DNA of 64,000 nt from Pedobacter sp. Leaf194 (GCF_001423945.1 NZ_LMPU01000001.1:642373-706372), one strand, 5' to 3'. Positions 52,298 through 62,235 are shown, numbered from the stretch's first letter. Numbers and translations: made by a program. Notes: a model not told the origin generated them from the letters alone.

Positions 52298-53354
52298 CCG
52301 CATTCAATTTCCTCTATTTATTGCTGCCGCAATAAGTTTCGCCAGTTCTTGTAAAGATGATCCGGCATCAGGTTATAGCACTTTCGTAGCGCCGGCCGCG
52401 GGTGCGACTGTCTCATCCGGCACTCCTTTGCAGTTGAAAATAGATTTTGCAAAAGGCAAGAAAATCGATTCTGTTGTGTATTTGTTAGATTCTACACAGG
52501 TTGCTCTAGCTAAAGATACGCTTTCGATAAAGATTAAAACCGACGGCATAAAACTTGGAAACCATCTAATTACGGCAAAAATCTTTGGCGGTGATAAGCC
52601 TGATGAGATAACGTCCAACATTATTATTCTGGCTTCTAAATCACCAGATTTGTACGGCTACAGGGTTGTTACCAAACTGCCGCACGATACGGCGGCTTAC
52701 GTAGAAGGGCTTGAATACAACGATGGTTTCTTCTACGAGGGAACCGGAGAAAAAGGTAAGTCGGATTTAAGAAAAGTGGATGTTCAAACTGGAAAAGTTT
52801 TACAAAGAGCGAAATTAGACACGGCTTTATTTGGAGAAGGAATAGCACTTATCGACAACAAAATTCTTCAACTAACCTGGCAGGATAAAAAAGCTTTTGT
52901 GTACGATAAAAAAACTTTTAAACAACTGGCAGAACTTCCTTATGCAAGAGACGGTTGGGGAATGACCTTCGACGGGGAACAAATTTATGCTTCTGATGGC
53001 ACAAATACCATTTATTTTTTAGATAAAAGTACCTACCAGAAAACGGGTTCTATAGACGTCTTTGATGATAAAGGTGCGAGAGATAATATCAATGAACTCG
53101 AATATATAGACGGTAAAATTTACGCCAACGTTTACCTTACCAACAACATCATCATCATTAACCCAAAAACGGGCGCTATTGAAGGGAAGATAGATTTAAC
53201 GGGTCTGTATTCATCAGATAACTTTAAAACCGACTGGGATAAATCCAACAACGTATTAAATGGAATAGCTTACGACAAACAAACCAAGCGACTTTTCGTT
53301 ACCGGAAAAAAATGGCCATTTATTTACGAGATCAAAATTCAGAAAAATAACTAA
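52275..53354 (+). CDS. Glutaminyl-peptide cyclotransferase, plant-type, lipoprotein
   Basis: A 359-residue lipoprotein with lipobox FASSC (Cys26). An Ig-like domain (residues about 35-110) is followed by a five-bladed propeller-like domain with LPHDTAAYVEGLEYNDGFFYEGTGEKGKSDLR and ELEYIDGKIYANVY, characteristic of the plant/bacterial-type glutaminyl cyclase that converts N-terminal Gln to pyroglutamate. In Bacteroidota such enzymes act on periplasmic proteins whose mature ends begin with Gln. That is fitting here, since several predicted cleavage sites in this window leave a Q at or near the new end (SAQ|, NAQ|). Confidence 0.85.
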   Translation: MLFGLKINRIQFPLFIAAAISFASSCKDDPASGYSTFVAPAAGATVSSGTPLQLKIDFAKGKKIDSVVYLLDSTQVALAKDTLSIKIKTDGIKLGNHLITAKIFGGDKPDEITSNIIILASKSPDLYGYRVVTKLPHDTAAYVEGLEYNDGFFYEGTGEKGKSDLRKVDVQTGKVLQRAKLDTALFGEGIALIDNKILQLTWQDKKAFVYDKKTFKQLAELPYARDGWGMTFDGEQIYASDGTNTIYFLDKSTYQKTGSIDVFDDKGARDNINELEYIDGKIYANVYLTNNIIIINPKTGAIEGKIDLTGLYSSDNFKTDWDKSNNVLNGIAYDKQTKRLFVTGKKWPFIYEIKIQKNN

Positions 53355-53410
53355 GCCATAGATTGACTGTCTGTCACGTCAAACAACAGGTCTAATCTAT
53401 GGCCGTTTTT
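53354..53410 (+). terminator. Probable terminator after the glutaminyl cyclase gene
   Basis: GCCATAGATT and AATCTATGGC pair across about 30 nt, followed by cgttttt. The large loop makes it a weaker call. Confidence 0.55.
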
Positions 53411-53444
53411 AAAGTTCCAACTTTATCAAAATACCCATTATTGC

Positions 53445-53969
53445 TTATTTTGCTTTCGGTTCGCTCAAAACACCATTAAAATTAATTGGCTGTTTGTTAT
53501 TGCTGTTTACCATCAGCGTAGCATAACCTTTTTCCGACACAGTTAACATCATTTGGTAGTTTTCGGATTTCAAATCTTTTGTTTTGATGCTAATTGAGTA
53601 AGACCCTTTTTTGTTCCTGCTCTGTACGTAACTAAAATTCTTCGATTTAAATTTAATCCCTCCCTCAGTTGGATTATATGGTGCAGAATATGCCCGTCCG
53701 TAATAGGGTAAATATGCAACAATGCTATCTGGCGTAACTGTGAAATCGTAAGATGAACCGGTAAGGTTAATTGTGCCCCCGCCTTGCGAGCCAGGCATGC
53801 TCCGCAATACCTGACTAATGTCCTGATTAGACAATGGTATCGCCGTATTGGCCATAAAAACATAATTTTTATCAGCCATTAAGCTTGCGGTGGTTTGTTT
53901 ATCTGTTTGTGCAAATGCTTGAGCAATTGAAGCAAAGAACAAAATGCTCAAAAGTTTTAAATGTTTCAT
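53445..53969 (-). CDS. DUF4251 exported protein
   Basis: The ATG at 53967-53969 gives a signal peptide (MKHLKLLSILFFASIAQAFAQ). The mature 150 residues contain YFMANTAIPLSN-like YVFMANTAIPLSNQ, the invariant-looking DSIVAYLPYYGRAYSAPYN and GGIKFKSKNF, and a C-terminal pair of strands: the DUF4251 pattern of unknown function, widespread in Bacteroidota. It is convergent with the cyclase gene. Confidence 0.85.
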   Translation of the reverse strand: MKHLKLLSILFFASIAQAFAQTDKQTTASLMADKNYVFMANTAIPLSNQDISQVLRSMPGSQGGGTINLTGSSYDFTVTPDSIVAYLPYYGRAYSAPYNPTEGGIKFKSKNFSYVQSRNKKGSYSISIKTKDLKSENYQMMLTVSEKGYATLMVNSNNKQPINFNGVLSEPKAK

Positions 53970-54081
53970 TTTGTGTGTTTTTTGAATGTATAACAATTAA
54001 AAGATGTTGAAGTTTAGGTAATTCCATAAACCAAATTGATATTTCAAAAAGAATACATAAATATAACCAATAATGAACATT

Positions 54082-54110
54082 AAAAAGCGGCACCAATTAT
54101 TGGTGCCGCC
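54082..54110 (-). terminator. Intrinsic terminator of the YceI-DUF5777-Rieske operon
   Basis: GCGGCACCAA pairs perfectly with TTGGTGCCGC; on the minus strand it is followed by TTTTTAA, 22 nt past the Rieske gene stop. Confidence 0.85.
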
Positions 54111-54131
54111 AACCCTACTCAAAAAAATGAT

Positions 54132-54584
54132 TTAAACCGTAACTGACAGTGTGTTTCCAGAAACTGTAGGTGTGTAAACTTTTAATGCTGACGTGGTGCC
54201 ACCATCATTTGGCTGTGCTAAAATGGCTCCAGAAGAAGTATATCTTGATGCATGCAATCCACATTGAATGTAATTACTTGCCTGAATCCAGTTTAAGGCA
54301 CCGCCCTGATGTGGGCAAACCGCCTGGGTGGCTGCAAATGAACTTGCGCTGTTGCCAGCTGCTGTGCGGATAAACAAAATACCATTAACCGTAGTTGCTG
54401 CGCCCACCGATAATAGCTGGCTGTTTAAATCAACGCTTGCCGTAGTTCCGGTAGGTGGACCACCGCCTGCCGGATTATTCGGTTGAGGGTCGCTGCCTTT
54501 ACTTCCGCAGCCTGATAAGCAGGAACCTGTGCAAACAAGCGCAATTCCCAATCCTAATGACTTGATAAAATCGTTACGTTCCAT
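54132..54584 (-). CDS. Rieske [2Fe-2S] lipoprotein
   Basis: A 150-residue exported protein. The N-terminus (MERNDFIKSLGLGIALVCTG) leads to a lipobox LSGC, then a Pro/Gly-rich linker. The Rieske cluster ligands are CPHQGG and CGLHASRY, spacing Cys-x-His-x16-Cys-x2-His. The cluster is surface-linked, so it should function in periplasmic electron transfer. It is the third gene of a set with DUF5777 (18 nt before) and YceI, and is followed by a strong terminator. Confidence 0.88.
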   Translation of the reverse strand: MERNDFIKSLGLGIALVCTGSCLSGCGSKGSDPQPNNPAGGGPPTGTTASVDLNSQLLSVGAATTVNGILFIRTAAGNSASSFAATQAVCPHQGGALNWIQASNYIQCGLHASRYTSSGAILAQPNDGGTTSALKVYTPTVSGNTLSVTV

Positions 54585-54601
54585 AATCTTTGATGTTTAG
54601 T

Positions 54602-55540
54602 TTAATAAATTTTGGTTTGGATATCTTTATTTTTTGATTTGAAAAGTGTGAAGTTGCGGGAAATGGTGAAGCCGAAACGAACGCCGCCGTGTTTCCATGA
54701 TTTTTGCGTATCGGCAACAAAGCTGTTTTCTGCTATATATTCCGAATTCATAAAATTTAAAGAAAAAACATGGCCGCCGGTTTCAATTTCTAAACCAACC
54801 CCGAGTGGGTTGTAAAACTGCTGCGGTAAATCTGTTGGCCTGTTCAGGCCATTAATTAAGGTATAATCGGCAATAAATGATAAACGTTTGCTTAACTTAA
54901 ATCTTCCGGCAAAGCCGATGCTAAGCAGGTTGTCAGGATCACGAACATCAACCACATTTTTTCGGAAGAGAACCGCCGGTGCTACCTGTAGGGATAATCG
55001 CTGCGAAAACTTCCTCGAAAAAATGGGTTGCAGAAAATAGCTGAAGCGGTTTGCGTAAGTTGCAAATTCAGTGGTTGTGAACGGTTGTCTGGCAATCCAT
55101 CCCATTTGCCCTAAAACCGTAATGTTTAACGGCATGTTGCCGTTTTTGCCGCCGCCCTGTTCAATAAGTTTATACTTTAAATAGCCGTTAAATAACTCAT
55201 CATGTTTACTTCTGCCAATGCTAACGGTTAATTTATCTGTAATTCCATAATCCAGACCGATAAAAAGGTCAGTTGCCACATCAAGTCCATATAAAGTATG
55301 TGCACTGCCGAACTCGCCACCAATGTCGCCGAAGTGATGTCTTATTCGTAAATCTAAATCATGCTTTTTTTGGGTTTCAGTAGAGTGCGAGAGTACAATG
55401 TGTGTCGATTTAAAAGTTGGATTTACTGAGCGAATCCTCGCAGTATCTGTCAGTGTTTTCATCAGCGAATCTGCAGATTGGGCCTGCGCAAGGCTGGTAA
55501 CCAGAACAGATAAAGTAATAATAGTAGCTATTTTCATCAT
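54602..55540 (-). CDS. DUF5777 family outer-membrane beta-barrel protein
   Basis: A 312-residue protein with a signal peptide (KIATIITLSVLVTSLAQAQ). Amphipathic strands include HIVLSHSTETQKKHDLDLRIRHHFGDIGG, then FIGLDYGITDKLTVSIG and FTISRNFTLF near the end, the pattern of DUF5777 barrels. It lies between YceI (5 nt upstream) and the Rieske gene, so it likely works with them at the envelope. Confidence 0.82.
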   Translation of the reverse strand: MMKIATIITLSVLVTSLAQAQSADSLMKTLTDTARIRSVNPTFKSTHIVLSHSTETQKKHDLDLRIRHHFGDIGGEFGSAHTLYGLDVATDLFIGLDYGITDKLTVSIGRSKHDELFNGYLKYKLIEQGGGKNGNMPLNITVLGQMGWIARQPFTTTEFATYANRFSYFLQPIFSRKFSQRLSLQVAPAVLFRKNVVDVRDPDNLLSIGFAGRFKLSKRLSFIADYTLINGLNRPTDLPQQFYNPLGVGLEIETGGHVFSLNFMNSEYIAENSFVADTQKSWKHGGVRFGFTISRNFTLFKSKNKDIQTKIY

Positions 55541-55544
55541 ATAT

Positions 55545-56105
55545 TTAGTTTTTAGGGCTTAGCGTTCCACTTATCTTTACATTAATAACCTTCGCTATTT
55601 TGGTGAACACGAGCGTTGGTATCTCAATATTATGGTCTGCGCAGGCAACATCGAAACTTGTGTAAACGGAAGCCTTACCATTTTTCAATGTGATTTTACC
55701 AGCTATGGTTCTGGCCTTACTTTCCCCATGAACGGTTAAGGTTCCTTTAACATTCACGGTGTATTCGCCGTCTTTAGCCCAGTTGATGTTTGGTTCAATA
55801 TTGCCTTTAAAGGTCGCAACAGGATATTTATCGCTTTCCAGGTAATTTTCATTAAAGTGTTCCTGCATCAATTTCTTTCCGAATTCGAAACTTTTTATTG
55901 GAATTTGAAAGGCAACTTCTCCGGTTTTCGAAACAATAACGCCATTGGTTTTATTGCTTTGCGCCTTAATATCTTCTACCGGTGTAGATGAGAAAAGATT
56001 AGCTTGTATATTGCTGGCGATGTAATTTTGTGCTTTGGATGAAAACGGTGCGGAAGCAATTGCTATACCGAAAAGTAAATAGCCGAGTTGTTTTAGTTTG
56101 GTCAT
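55545..56105 (-). CDS. YceI family periplasmic protein
   Basis: A 186-residue exported lipocalin-like protein with a signal peptide ending SSKAQ. It shows KSFEFGKKLMQEHFNENYLESDKYPVATFKG and the TVNVKGTLTVHGESKAR segment, both YceI hallmarks. YceI proteins bind isoprenoids such as polyprenyl quinones. First gene of the operon with DUF5777 and the Rieske protein. Confidence 0.87.
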   Translation of the reverse strand: MTKLKQLGYLLFGIAIASAPFSSKAQNYIASNIQANLFSSTPVEDIKAQSNKTNGVIVSKTGEVAFQIPIKSFEFGKKLMQEHFNENYLESDKYPVATFKGNIEPNINWAKDGEYTVNVKGTLTVHGESKARTIAGKITLKNGKASVYTSFDVACADHNIEIPTLVFTKIAKVINVKISGTLSPKN

Positions 56106-56263
56106 TGTGAGGATGATTTTTAGTTTAACTAAACCTCACGAGCCAACCCATCCATTAAAGGGGGTGCTTTGATGAGGTATTAATCTCTTTTCTTTCGAAA
56201 ATCATAATCATTACGGATGCTAAACCTTTTGGGTTGCTTTGCAGTAGAAAAAAATTAGAGCGC

Positions 56264-56300
56264 AAAAAAAAACCGCTTCGTAAATTAATACGAAGCGGTT
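56264..56300 (-). terminator. Intrinsic terminator of the M16 peptidase pair
   Basis: AACCGCTTCGTA (56271-56282) pairs perfectly with TACGAAGCGGTT (56289-56300); on the minus strand it runs into nine T. Confidence 0.92.
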
Positions 56301-56319
56301 AAAAAGAAATAAGATTGGT

Positions 56320-58404
56320 TTAGTTAAAATCGGTTGTTTGCAGAGCAGGATTAACTTTAATCTCTTTTATAGAAATATTAAATTCCTGACTGCCTTGCGG
56401 CGATTGAACAGTTTGCATCAATGTGTGAGGAAATAGTACATCACCAACTTTTTTATAATCGGCATATTCTGTTATCTGCGTTATATTGGTGCCGTTTTTG
56501 GTTAATGTATTTTCTTCTTTCAACAGCAAACCGGAGTTTACATCGTAATATTCGGTTTTCTTTTTGCCCGTGGCTGAAGTTACCACAAGTTTATAAGCGT
56601 TGGCGGCGCCAACTTTTTCTGTTCCGGCAAGTTCCATTTTGCTGCCGTCGGTAGCATAAGTTAGCTGATTAAACAAACTTTTATCCGCCTTTGCCTCAGC
56701 AAGTTCTTCGGCACTCATTTCGGCTTTTTTGCCCATTTGCATCGCGTAGCCTGTGGTTCCATTAAAAGCTTGTTTCATAACCGTTTGGCCCATCATCGCA
56801 ATTTCCATTGTATTTAAATTCGGTGCCATTTTTTTAAAAGTTACGCCCAACTTACTGCCTTGCATCTCCATCTCGCCAGTCTGTTGGTAAGCTGTTACCT
56901 TTTTTAACGCAGCTTCCCCGCCAATTGCATTAATGTAGTTGCTTATTATTTCTTTAGGCGACTTAGACCCAGCGCCTGCCGCTGCGGTAGTTTCTGCCTT
57001 AACGGGTGAGGCATAGTTGTCAAATTGCTTCACAGCGAAACCAGCTTTGGTTAAGCCCGGTACAAAAGCATCTGTTTTACCAACAACGACTACACGCGTA
57101 TTATCGTGATTAAAATATTTTTTCGAAACCCGTAAAATATCATCAGTTGTTACGGCATTTAACTTTTGCAGATAAGTACGATAAAAATCCTTTGGTAAGT
57201 TGTTTATTAGAATGCTACTCGCAAAGCCAGCCGTGCGTGCCGGGTTTTCTAAACCCAGTGCAAACGAACCATTGTAAAGGTTTTTTGCATTCTGTAGTTC
57301 TTCTGCTGATACTTTTACAGTACGAATTGTATTTATTTCTCTTAAAAATTCTACAACAGCGCTATCTACTTTTTCGTTTCGAACAGCTGCAGTTGCCGAA
57401 AATTTCGATTGAAAACGGCCCGAGCCTGTGCTTGCATACGCACCGTATGTGAAACCGTGTTTCTCCCGCAAGTTCATAAATAACCTGGATTCTGCACCAC
57501 CGCCCAAAATCTGATTTGCCAAAAGCACAGCGAAATAATCAGGGCTGCTTAAAGGTAAATCTAAAAGATTGGTTACTGTAATTTCAGATTGAACGGCATT
57601 ACTAACATTAACCACGTCAACTTCGGTTTTAGCCGGGTTGCTTACTTTTGCCAAAACAGGGAGCGTTAATGGGTTACCTTTCCAATCGCCAAAGGCCTTT
57701 TCTGCTAATGCTTTTGCTGCTTCAGGTTTTATGTCGCCCACAAAAGTGAGGTAACCCCTTGATGGCGTAACGTACTTTTTATAAGCTGTTTTAACGTCAT
57801 CTAAAGTAAGTCCGTTGATGGATGCTTCAGTTGTAAATTCTCCATATGGGTTTGATTTTCCGTAAGCCAAGGCATTTACAACGCGGGCAGATATCGCTTT
57901 AGCGCTCTTTTCGTTGGATTTTAAGCCTGTTAGGGTTTGCGATTTAATTTTCTCGAATGAAGCAACAGGAAATGCCGGTTGACGCAAACTTTCGGCCATT
58001 AGCATAAATGCCGGTTCAAAGTAGCGGGTTAGCGCAGAAACCGTTCCGCCAGATGCGCCGGCATTTACATCTGCACCAAGCTGGTCAACAGCCTCGTCGA
58101 ACTGTGCCTTTGTTTTTGTGGTGGTGCCTTCGTTTAACATACTGCCCATTAAACTAATAACGCCAGCTTTTGCGCCTTCCGTAATCGGACCAGCATCAAT
58201 ACTGTAACTCGCCGATACCTTTGGCAATTTATGGTTTTCTACAACCAGCACGGTAATTCCATTGGCTAACTTATAAATAACAGGGTCGGCAACGGTAATT
58301 ACAGGCGCTGGTCCTGGTTTTGGTTTTTTACTACGATCTATTGTTTGTGCCGAAATACCTTGAGCCAATAAGGAAATTGCAGCTATAATGAATATTTTCT
58401 TCAT
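56320..58404 (-). CDS. M16 family peptidase-like protein lacking the zinc motif
   Basis: A 694-residue exported protein with a signal ending GISAQ. Two M16 half-domains cover about residues 40-460, but where the active partner has HFFEH, this protein reads GVISLMGSMLNEGTT, so the HxxEH ligands are absent. A C-terminal domain (about 490-690) resembles outer-membrane lipoprotein-sorting (LolA-like) folds, with KMELAGTEKVGAANAYKLVV. It is most likely the non-catalytic partner of the preceding M16 gene (30-nt gap), as in two-subunit M16B enzymes. Confidence 0.85.
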   Translation of the reverse strand: MKKIFIIAAISLLAQGISAQTIDRSKKPKPGPAPVITVADPVIYKLANGITVLVVENHKLPKVSASYSIDAGPITEGAKAGVISLMGSMLNEGTTTKTKAQFDEAVDQLGADVNAGASGGTVSALTRYFEPAFMLMAESLRQPAFPVASFEKIKSQTLTGLKSNEKSAKAISARVVNALAYGKSNPYGEFTTEASINGLTLDDVKTAYKKYVTPSRGYLTFVGDIKPEAAKALAEKAFGDWKGNPLTLPVLAKVSNPAKTEVDVVNVSNAVQSEITVTNLLDLPLSSPDYFAVLLANQILGGGAESRLFMNLREKHGFTYGAYASTGSGRFQSKFSATAAVRNEKVDSAVVEFLREINTIRTVKVSAEELQNAKNLYNGSFALGLENPARTAGFASSILINNLPKDFYRTYLQKLNAVTTDDILRVSKKYFNHDNTRVVVVGKTDAFVPGLTKAGFAVKQFDNYASPVKAETTAAAGAGSKSPKEIISNYINAIGGEAALKKVTAYQQTGEMEMQGSKLGVTFKKMAPNLNTMEIAMMGQTVMKQAFNGTTGYAMQMGKKAEMSAEELAEAKADKSLFNQLTYATDGSKMELAGTEKVGAANAYKLVVTSATGKKKTEYYDVNSGLLLKEENTLTKNGTNITQITEYADYKKVGDVLFPHTLMQTVQSPQGSQEFNISIKEIKVNPALQTTDFN

Positions 58405-58434
58405 GTTTTCTAAATATTGTAAAATGAAAAGCGG

Positions 58435-59748
58435 TTATTTTTTTGGTAAATAGTACAAAACAACTCTTTGATTTTTGTTGAGGTATTTTTTCGCTACATC
58501 CCTGATTTCTTCACGGGTTATCGATTTAATAACATTCAACTCTTCGTTAATATCGTTTGTATCCTTATTGTGAAAGGTGTAACCATTAGCCAGGTTTTCT
58601 GCAACACCAAGCATTCTGCTGTTTGCACTTACATAACTGTTTTCGAATTGGTTTTGAAGTTTTTTGTAATCGCTTTCGCTGATTAACTCTGTTTGCAGAC
58701 GTAAAACTTCTTCATCAATATCTTTCAATAAATCGTTAAGTGGTGTGTTTTTATTTGGTAAGGCAAGGGTAATGTATGCTCCATAATCTTCCAATGAGTA
58801 ATTGAAAGCCGCAACTTGTAATGCAGTTTTCTTTTCATCAACCATTTTAGTGCTAAGCCTAGAACTGCCGCCGGCTGATAAAATGGAGCTAATCATACCC
58901 AACACTTTACTTTCTCTGCTTTTCATGCCAGGTACGCGGTATGCAGCAAAAATTGCCGGAATCTGGATGTTTGCATCGTAAGCCGTATCAATAATTTCTT
59001 TTGTAATTTCCGGTAGCTTATAGTCCTTTCTAACCACGTCTTTTCCTTTCGCAACTTCTGCGAAATATGCTTTAACCAAACCTCTCGTTTTCTCCACGTC
59101 GATATCGCCGGCAATGGTTAAAACGGCATTATTAGGAACGTAATATTTTTTGTTGAAGGCGATAAATTCATCAAGCCTGGCCGCATCTAAATGTGCCAGA
59201 GAACCAATCGGCTGCCAGCGGTAAGGATGCCCGTCGAAAAGGTGCGAAAATATTTTCTCGGTAAATTTACCGTAAGGAGAATTATCGATTCGTAAACGCT
59301 TTTCTTCTTTTACAACTTCATTCTGTGTTTTTACGCCTTGTTCATTTATCACAGGGTGAAGCATGCGTTCGCTTTCCAGCCACAAACCTAATTCTAACTG
59401 GTTTGAGGGAAAAACTTCGTAATAAAAAGTACGATCTTGGGAAGTATTTGCGTTATTCTGGCCACCATTACTGCTAACCAGCTTCATAAATTCTCCCTTC
59501 TTTATGTTTTTGGAGCCTTCAAAAAGTAAATGCTCAAAAAAGTGAGCAAATCCGGTACGCGTTGTATCTTCATCTTTAGAACCCACGTGATACATAACTG
59601 AAACCGCAACAACAGGCGCCGTTTTATCCTGGTGTAGAATAACATGGAGACCATTGTCTAAATCAAATTCGGTAAACTGCACTTTTTGAGCAGACACACT
59701 CAAGCACAGACCGGAAATGGCCAGAGCAAAAATAATTCTTTTTTTCAT
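58435..59748 (-). CDS. M16 family zinc peptidase, catalytic subunit
   Basis: The ATG at 59746-59748 gives a signal peptide ending SVSAQ. The inverted zinc motif HFFEH is at residues 69-73, with the third ligand in the NEVVKEE segment (144-149). The 437-residue length fits a single M16B subunit. A C-terminal M16 domain carries VLYYLPKK at the end. Together with the following inactive M16 gene it probably forms a periplasmic heterodimer that degrades peptides. Confidence 0.9.
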   Translation of the reverse strand: MKKRIIFALAISGLCLSVSAQKVQFTEFDLDNGLHVILHQDKTAPVVAVSVMYHVGSKDEDTTRTGFAHFFEHLLFEGSKNIKKGEFMKLVSSNGGQNNANTSQDRTFYYEVFPSNQLELGLWLESERMLHPVINEQGVKTQNEVVKEEKRLRIDNSPYGKFTEKIFSHLFDGHPYRWQPIGSLAHLDAARLDEFIAFNKKYYVPNNAVLTIAGDIDVEKTRGLVKAYFAEVAKGKDVVRKDYKLPEITKEIIDTAYDANIQIPAIFAAYRVPGMKSRESKVLGMISSILSAGGSSRLSTKMVDEKKTALQVAAFNYSLEDYGAYITLALPNKNTPLNDLLKDIDEEVLRLQTELISESDYKKLQNQFENSYVSANSRMLGVAENLANGYTFHNKDTNDINEELNVIKSITREEIRDVAKKYLNKNQRVVLYYLPKK

Positions 59749-59870
59749 TAGATAATTTGTTTGTTTTGAATCAGTTAACAAATACCGACTTCAATTTTTT
59801 TAATAATAAGTTAATTTGGTTTTGGTTGTAACTAAACAACTAGGGGTTTGCTAAAATATATATTTCAAAC

Positions 59871-59899
59871 AAAAAAAGCGAGTGATTACCCGCTTTTTT
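59871..59899 (-). terminator. Intrinsic terminator of pgi
   Basis: AAAAAAGCG with an AGTG loop side pairs with CGCTTTTTT (7-bp core AGCGAGT/ACCCGCT with one wobble, extended by A-T pairs); it lies 13 nt past the pgi stop. Confidence 0.65.
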
Positions 59900-59911
59900 C
59901 AAATGATTTAA

Positions 59912-61558
59912 CTATCTCCAGTTTTTGTATTGGTTAATGAGACCATTTGTAGAACTATCATGGCTTGAAACTTTTCCATCGCCTTCTAATTCTGGTAAAA
60001 TCTTTTTGGCCAGTTGCTTACCCAGTTCCACGCCCCACTGGTCGAAACTAAAAATATTCCAGATTACGCCCTGAACAAATATTTTATGCTCATACATCGC
60101 AACCAAGCTTCCAAGCGTATATGGTGTAACTTTTTTCAGTAAAATAGAATTCGTTGGTCTGTTGCCTTCAAAAACTTTGAAAGGAGCAAGTTTGGAAATC
60201 TCTTCTTCCGATTTGCCATCCTTTTCCAGTTCAGCCGAAACCTCAGCAAGTGTTTTACCATTCATTAAAGCTTCAGTTTGTGCAAAGAAGTTCGATAAAA
60301 GAATCGGGTGATGCTCGCCCAAAGGATTTAAACTTTGCGCAGGAGCAATAAAATCTGCCGGAATAATTCGGGTACCCTGATGAATTAGCTGATAGAATGC
60401 GTGTTGACCATTTGTACCTGGTTCTCCCCAAATTATCGGGCCTGTTTCATAGTCAACTTCATTGCCGTTTCTATCTACATGCTTTCCATTGCTTTCCATA
60501 TCGCCTTGTTGAAAATAGGCTGCAAAGCGATGCATATATTGATCGTAAGGTAAAATAACCTGCGTTTCTGCGTTATAGAAATTGATGTACCAAACGCCAA
60601 GCAAACCTAAAATAACGGGCAAATTACTTTCAAATTCGGCTGTTTTGAAATGGTTATCGGTAGCGTGGGCCCCTGCTAATAACTCCTTAAAGTTATCGAA
60701 ACCGATACTTAATGAAATCGAAAGACCAATTGCGCTCCAAAGGGAATAGCGTCCGCCAACCCAATCCCAAAACTCAAACATGTTCTCGGTATCAATTCCG
60801 AAAGCAGATACATCTTTCGCATTTGTTGAAAGTGCTGCAAAATGCTTCGCAATATCGTTCTCTTTACCACCTTTTTCTAAGAACCACGAACGTGCAGAAT
60901 GCGCATTCGTCATAGTTTCTTGTGTGGTAAATGTTTTAGAAGCCACAAGAAACAAGGTTGTTTCTGCATTTAAAGCGGCTAAAGTTTCTGCAATATGTGT
61001 TCCGTCAATGTTTGAAACGAAATGTATATTGACGTGATTTTTATAGTGTTTTAGCGCCTCAGTTACCATCACCGGACCTAAATCGGATCCGCCGATGCCA
61101 ATGTTTACAATGTCTGTTAGTGCTTTTCCGGTATATCCTTTCCATTCTCCGCTGATAATGCTGTTGCTGAATTTTTCCATTTTGGCTAAAACAGCATTAA
61201 CTTCCGGCATTACATCTTTGCCATCAACCAAAATTGGCGTATTGCTTAGGTTGCGTAAGGCGATGTGTAACACCGAGCGATCTTCAGTCTCATTGATTTT
61301 ATCGCCGGCATACATGGACTTTATTGCTTCATCCAATTTGCATTCGCGGGCCAGTTGCATCAGCAAAGCCAAAGTTTCATCATTAATTCGGTTTTTACTG
61401 TAATCCAGTAAAATGTTTTCAAAAAAAACAGAAAATTTTTCGAAACGACTGGCATCCTCAGCAAAAAGATCTTTAATGCTTTTTTGATTGATGTCTATGA
61501 AATGATCAGCCAGGTACTTATAAGCTGCGGTTTCTGTAAAGTTTATTTTCGGTAACAT
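59912..61558 (-). CDS. pgi: Glucose-6-phosphate isomerase
   Basis: Interconverts glucose-6-phosphate and fructose-6-phosphate. The 548-residue protein has [10 protein letters not shown], the SIS-domain KTFTTQET, the signatures [18 protein letters not shown] and [12 protein letters not shown] and a C-terminal Lys-rich region. It is monocistronic. Confidence 0.96.
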   Translation of the reverse strand: MLPKINFTETAAYKYLADHFIDINQKSIKDLFAEDASRFEKFSVFFENILLDYSKNRINDETLALLMQLARECKLDEAIKSMYAGDKINETEDRSVLHIALRNLSNTPILVDGKDVMPEVNAVLAKMEKFSNSIISGEWKGYTGKALTDIVNIGIGGSDLGPVMVTEALKHYKNHVNIHFVSNIDGTHIAETLAALNAETTLFLVASKTFTTQETMTNAHSARSWFLEKGGKENDIAKHFAALSTNAKDVSAFGIDTENMFEFWDWVGGRYSLWSAIGLSISLSIGFDNFKELLAGAHATDNHFKTAEFESNLPVILGLLGVWYINFYNAETQVILPYDQYMHRFAAYFQQGDMESNGKHVDRNGNEVDYETGPIIWGEPGTNGQHAFYQLIHQGTRIIPADFIAPAQSLNPLGEHHPILLSNFFAQTEALMNGKTLAEVSAELEKDGKSEEEISKLAPFKVFEGNRPTNSILLKKVTPYTLGSLVAMYEHKIFVQGVIWNIFSFDQWGVELGKQLAKKILPELEGDGKVSSHDSSTNGLINQYKNWR

Positions 61559-61715
61559 AATTCTTTCTTTTTGTAAAAGTAATAAAGCAAATATTTAAAA
61601 CAGTCTTTTTAATGTTCAAAAATTACATTTCATTATTTATTTTAAACAAGTAACTTAGAGGTATATCCCGTGTGTTTCAATACATCCTATTTTGTATTCA
61701 TTAAACACAAACATT

Positions 61716-62228
61716 ATGTTAGAAAACTTAAATGAATTAGTGCGTGAGAACGTACAGGAGAGCGTTGTTAACAATAACAATGTACCAAATGAACACAACG
61801 AAGCCGTTATTCAGGCTGCATCGGGTTCTATTTTTGATAGCTTGAAAGATCAGCTTACTTCAGGCAATGTTAGCGGTTTGGCAGAAATTTTCAACTCGGG
61901 CAATGCTGAAGGTTCTGCTGTAACCCAACAAGCCGCTGGCAGTTTTACCGATAAGTTAGCCGGATTAGGTATAAATGCGGAGACTGCAAAAGGACTGGCT
62001 GCCACAATAATTCCGACAATCTTAAGTAAGCTTACGCAGAAAACCGCAGATCCAAACAATAGTGCTTTCAATATAAAAGACATATTGGGGAGTTTAGCTG
62101 GCGGTGCCGATGGCAAATTTGATGTAAGCGATGTTATTGGCATGTTTAACGGAGGCGGCCAGGCACAGGCCGGTGGAACAACCGCTTCTGGTGGCATTAT
62201 GGATAAGCTGAGAGGCTTGTTTAACTAA
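61716..62228 (+). CDS. DUF937-like small protein
   Basis: The ATG at 61716 gives MLENLNELVRENVQESVVN and 170 residues. The sequence is acidic and helical, with VIQAASGSIFDSLKDQL, LAATIIPTILSKLTQK and a Gly-rich C-terminus (GGGQAQAGGTTASGGIM). This arrangement is seen in DUF937/YidB-like proteins of unknown function. It is divergent from pgi and ends at a strong terminator. Confidence 0.7.
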   Translation: MLENLNELVRENVQESVVNNNNVPNEHNEAVIQAASGSIFDSLKDQLTSGNVSGLAEIFNSGNAEGSAVTQQAAGSFTDKLAGLGINAETAKGLAATIIPTILSKLTQKTADPNNSAFNIKDILGSLAGGADGKFDVSDVIGMFNGGGQAQAGGTTASGGIMDKLRGLFN

Positions 62229-62235
62229 ACTTTAT

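Noticed and set aside
56320..58404. Treating the second M16 gene as a decayed pseudogene because it lacks HxxEH.
   Set aside because: The frame is intact and long, with a signal peptide and an additional domain; paired inactive M16 subunits are a known arrangement.
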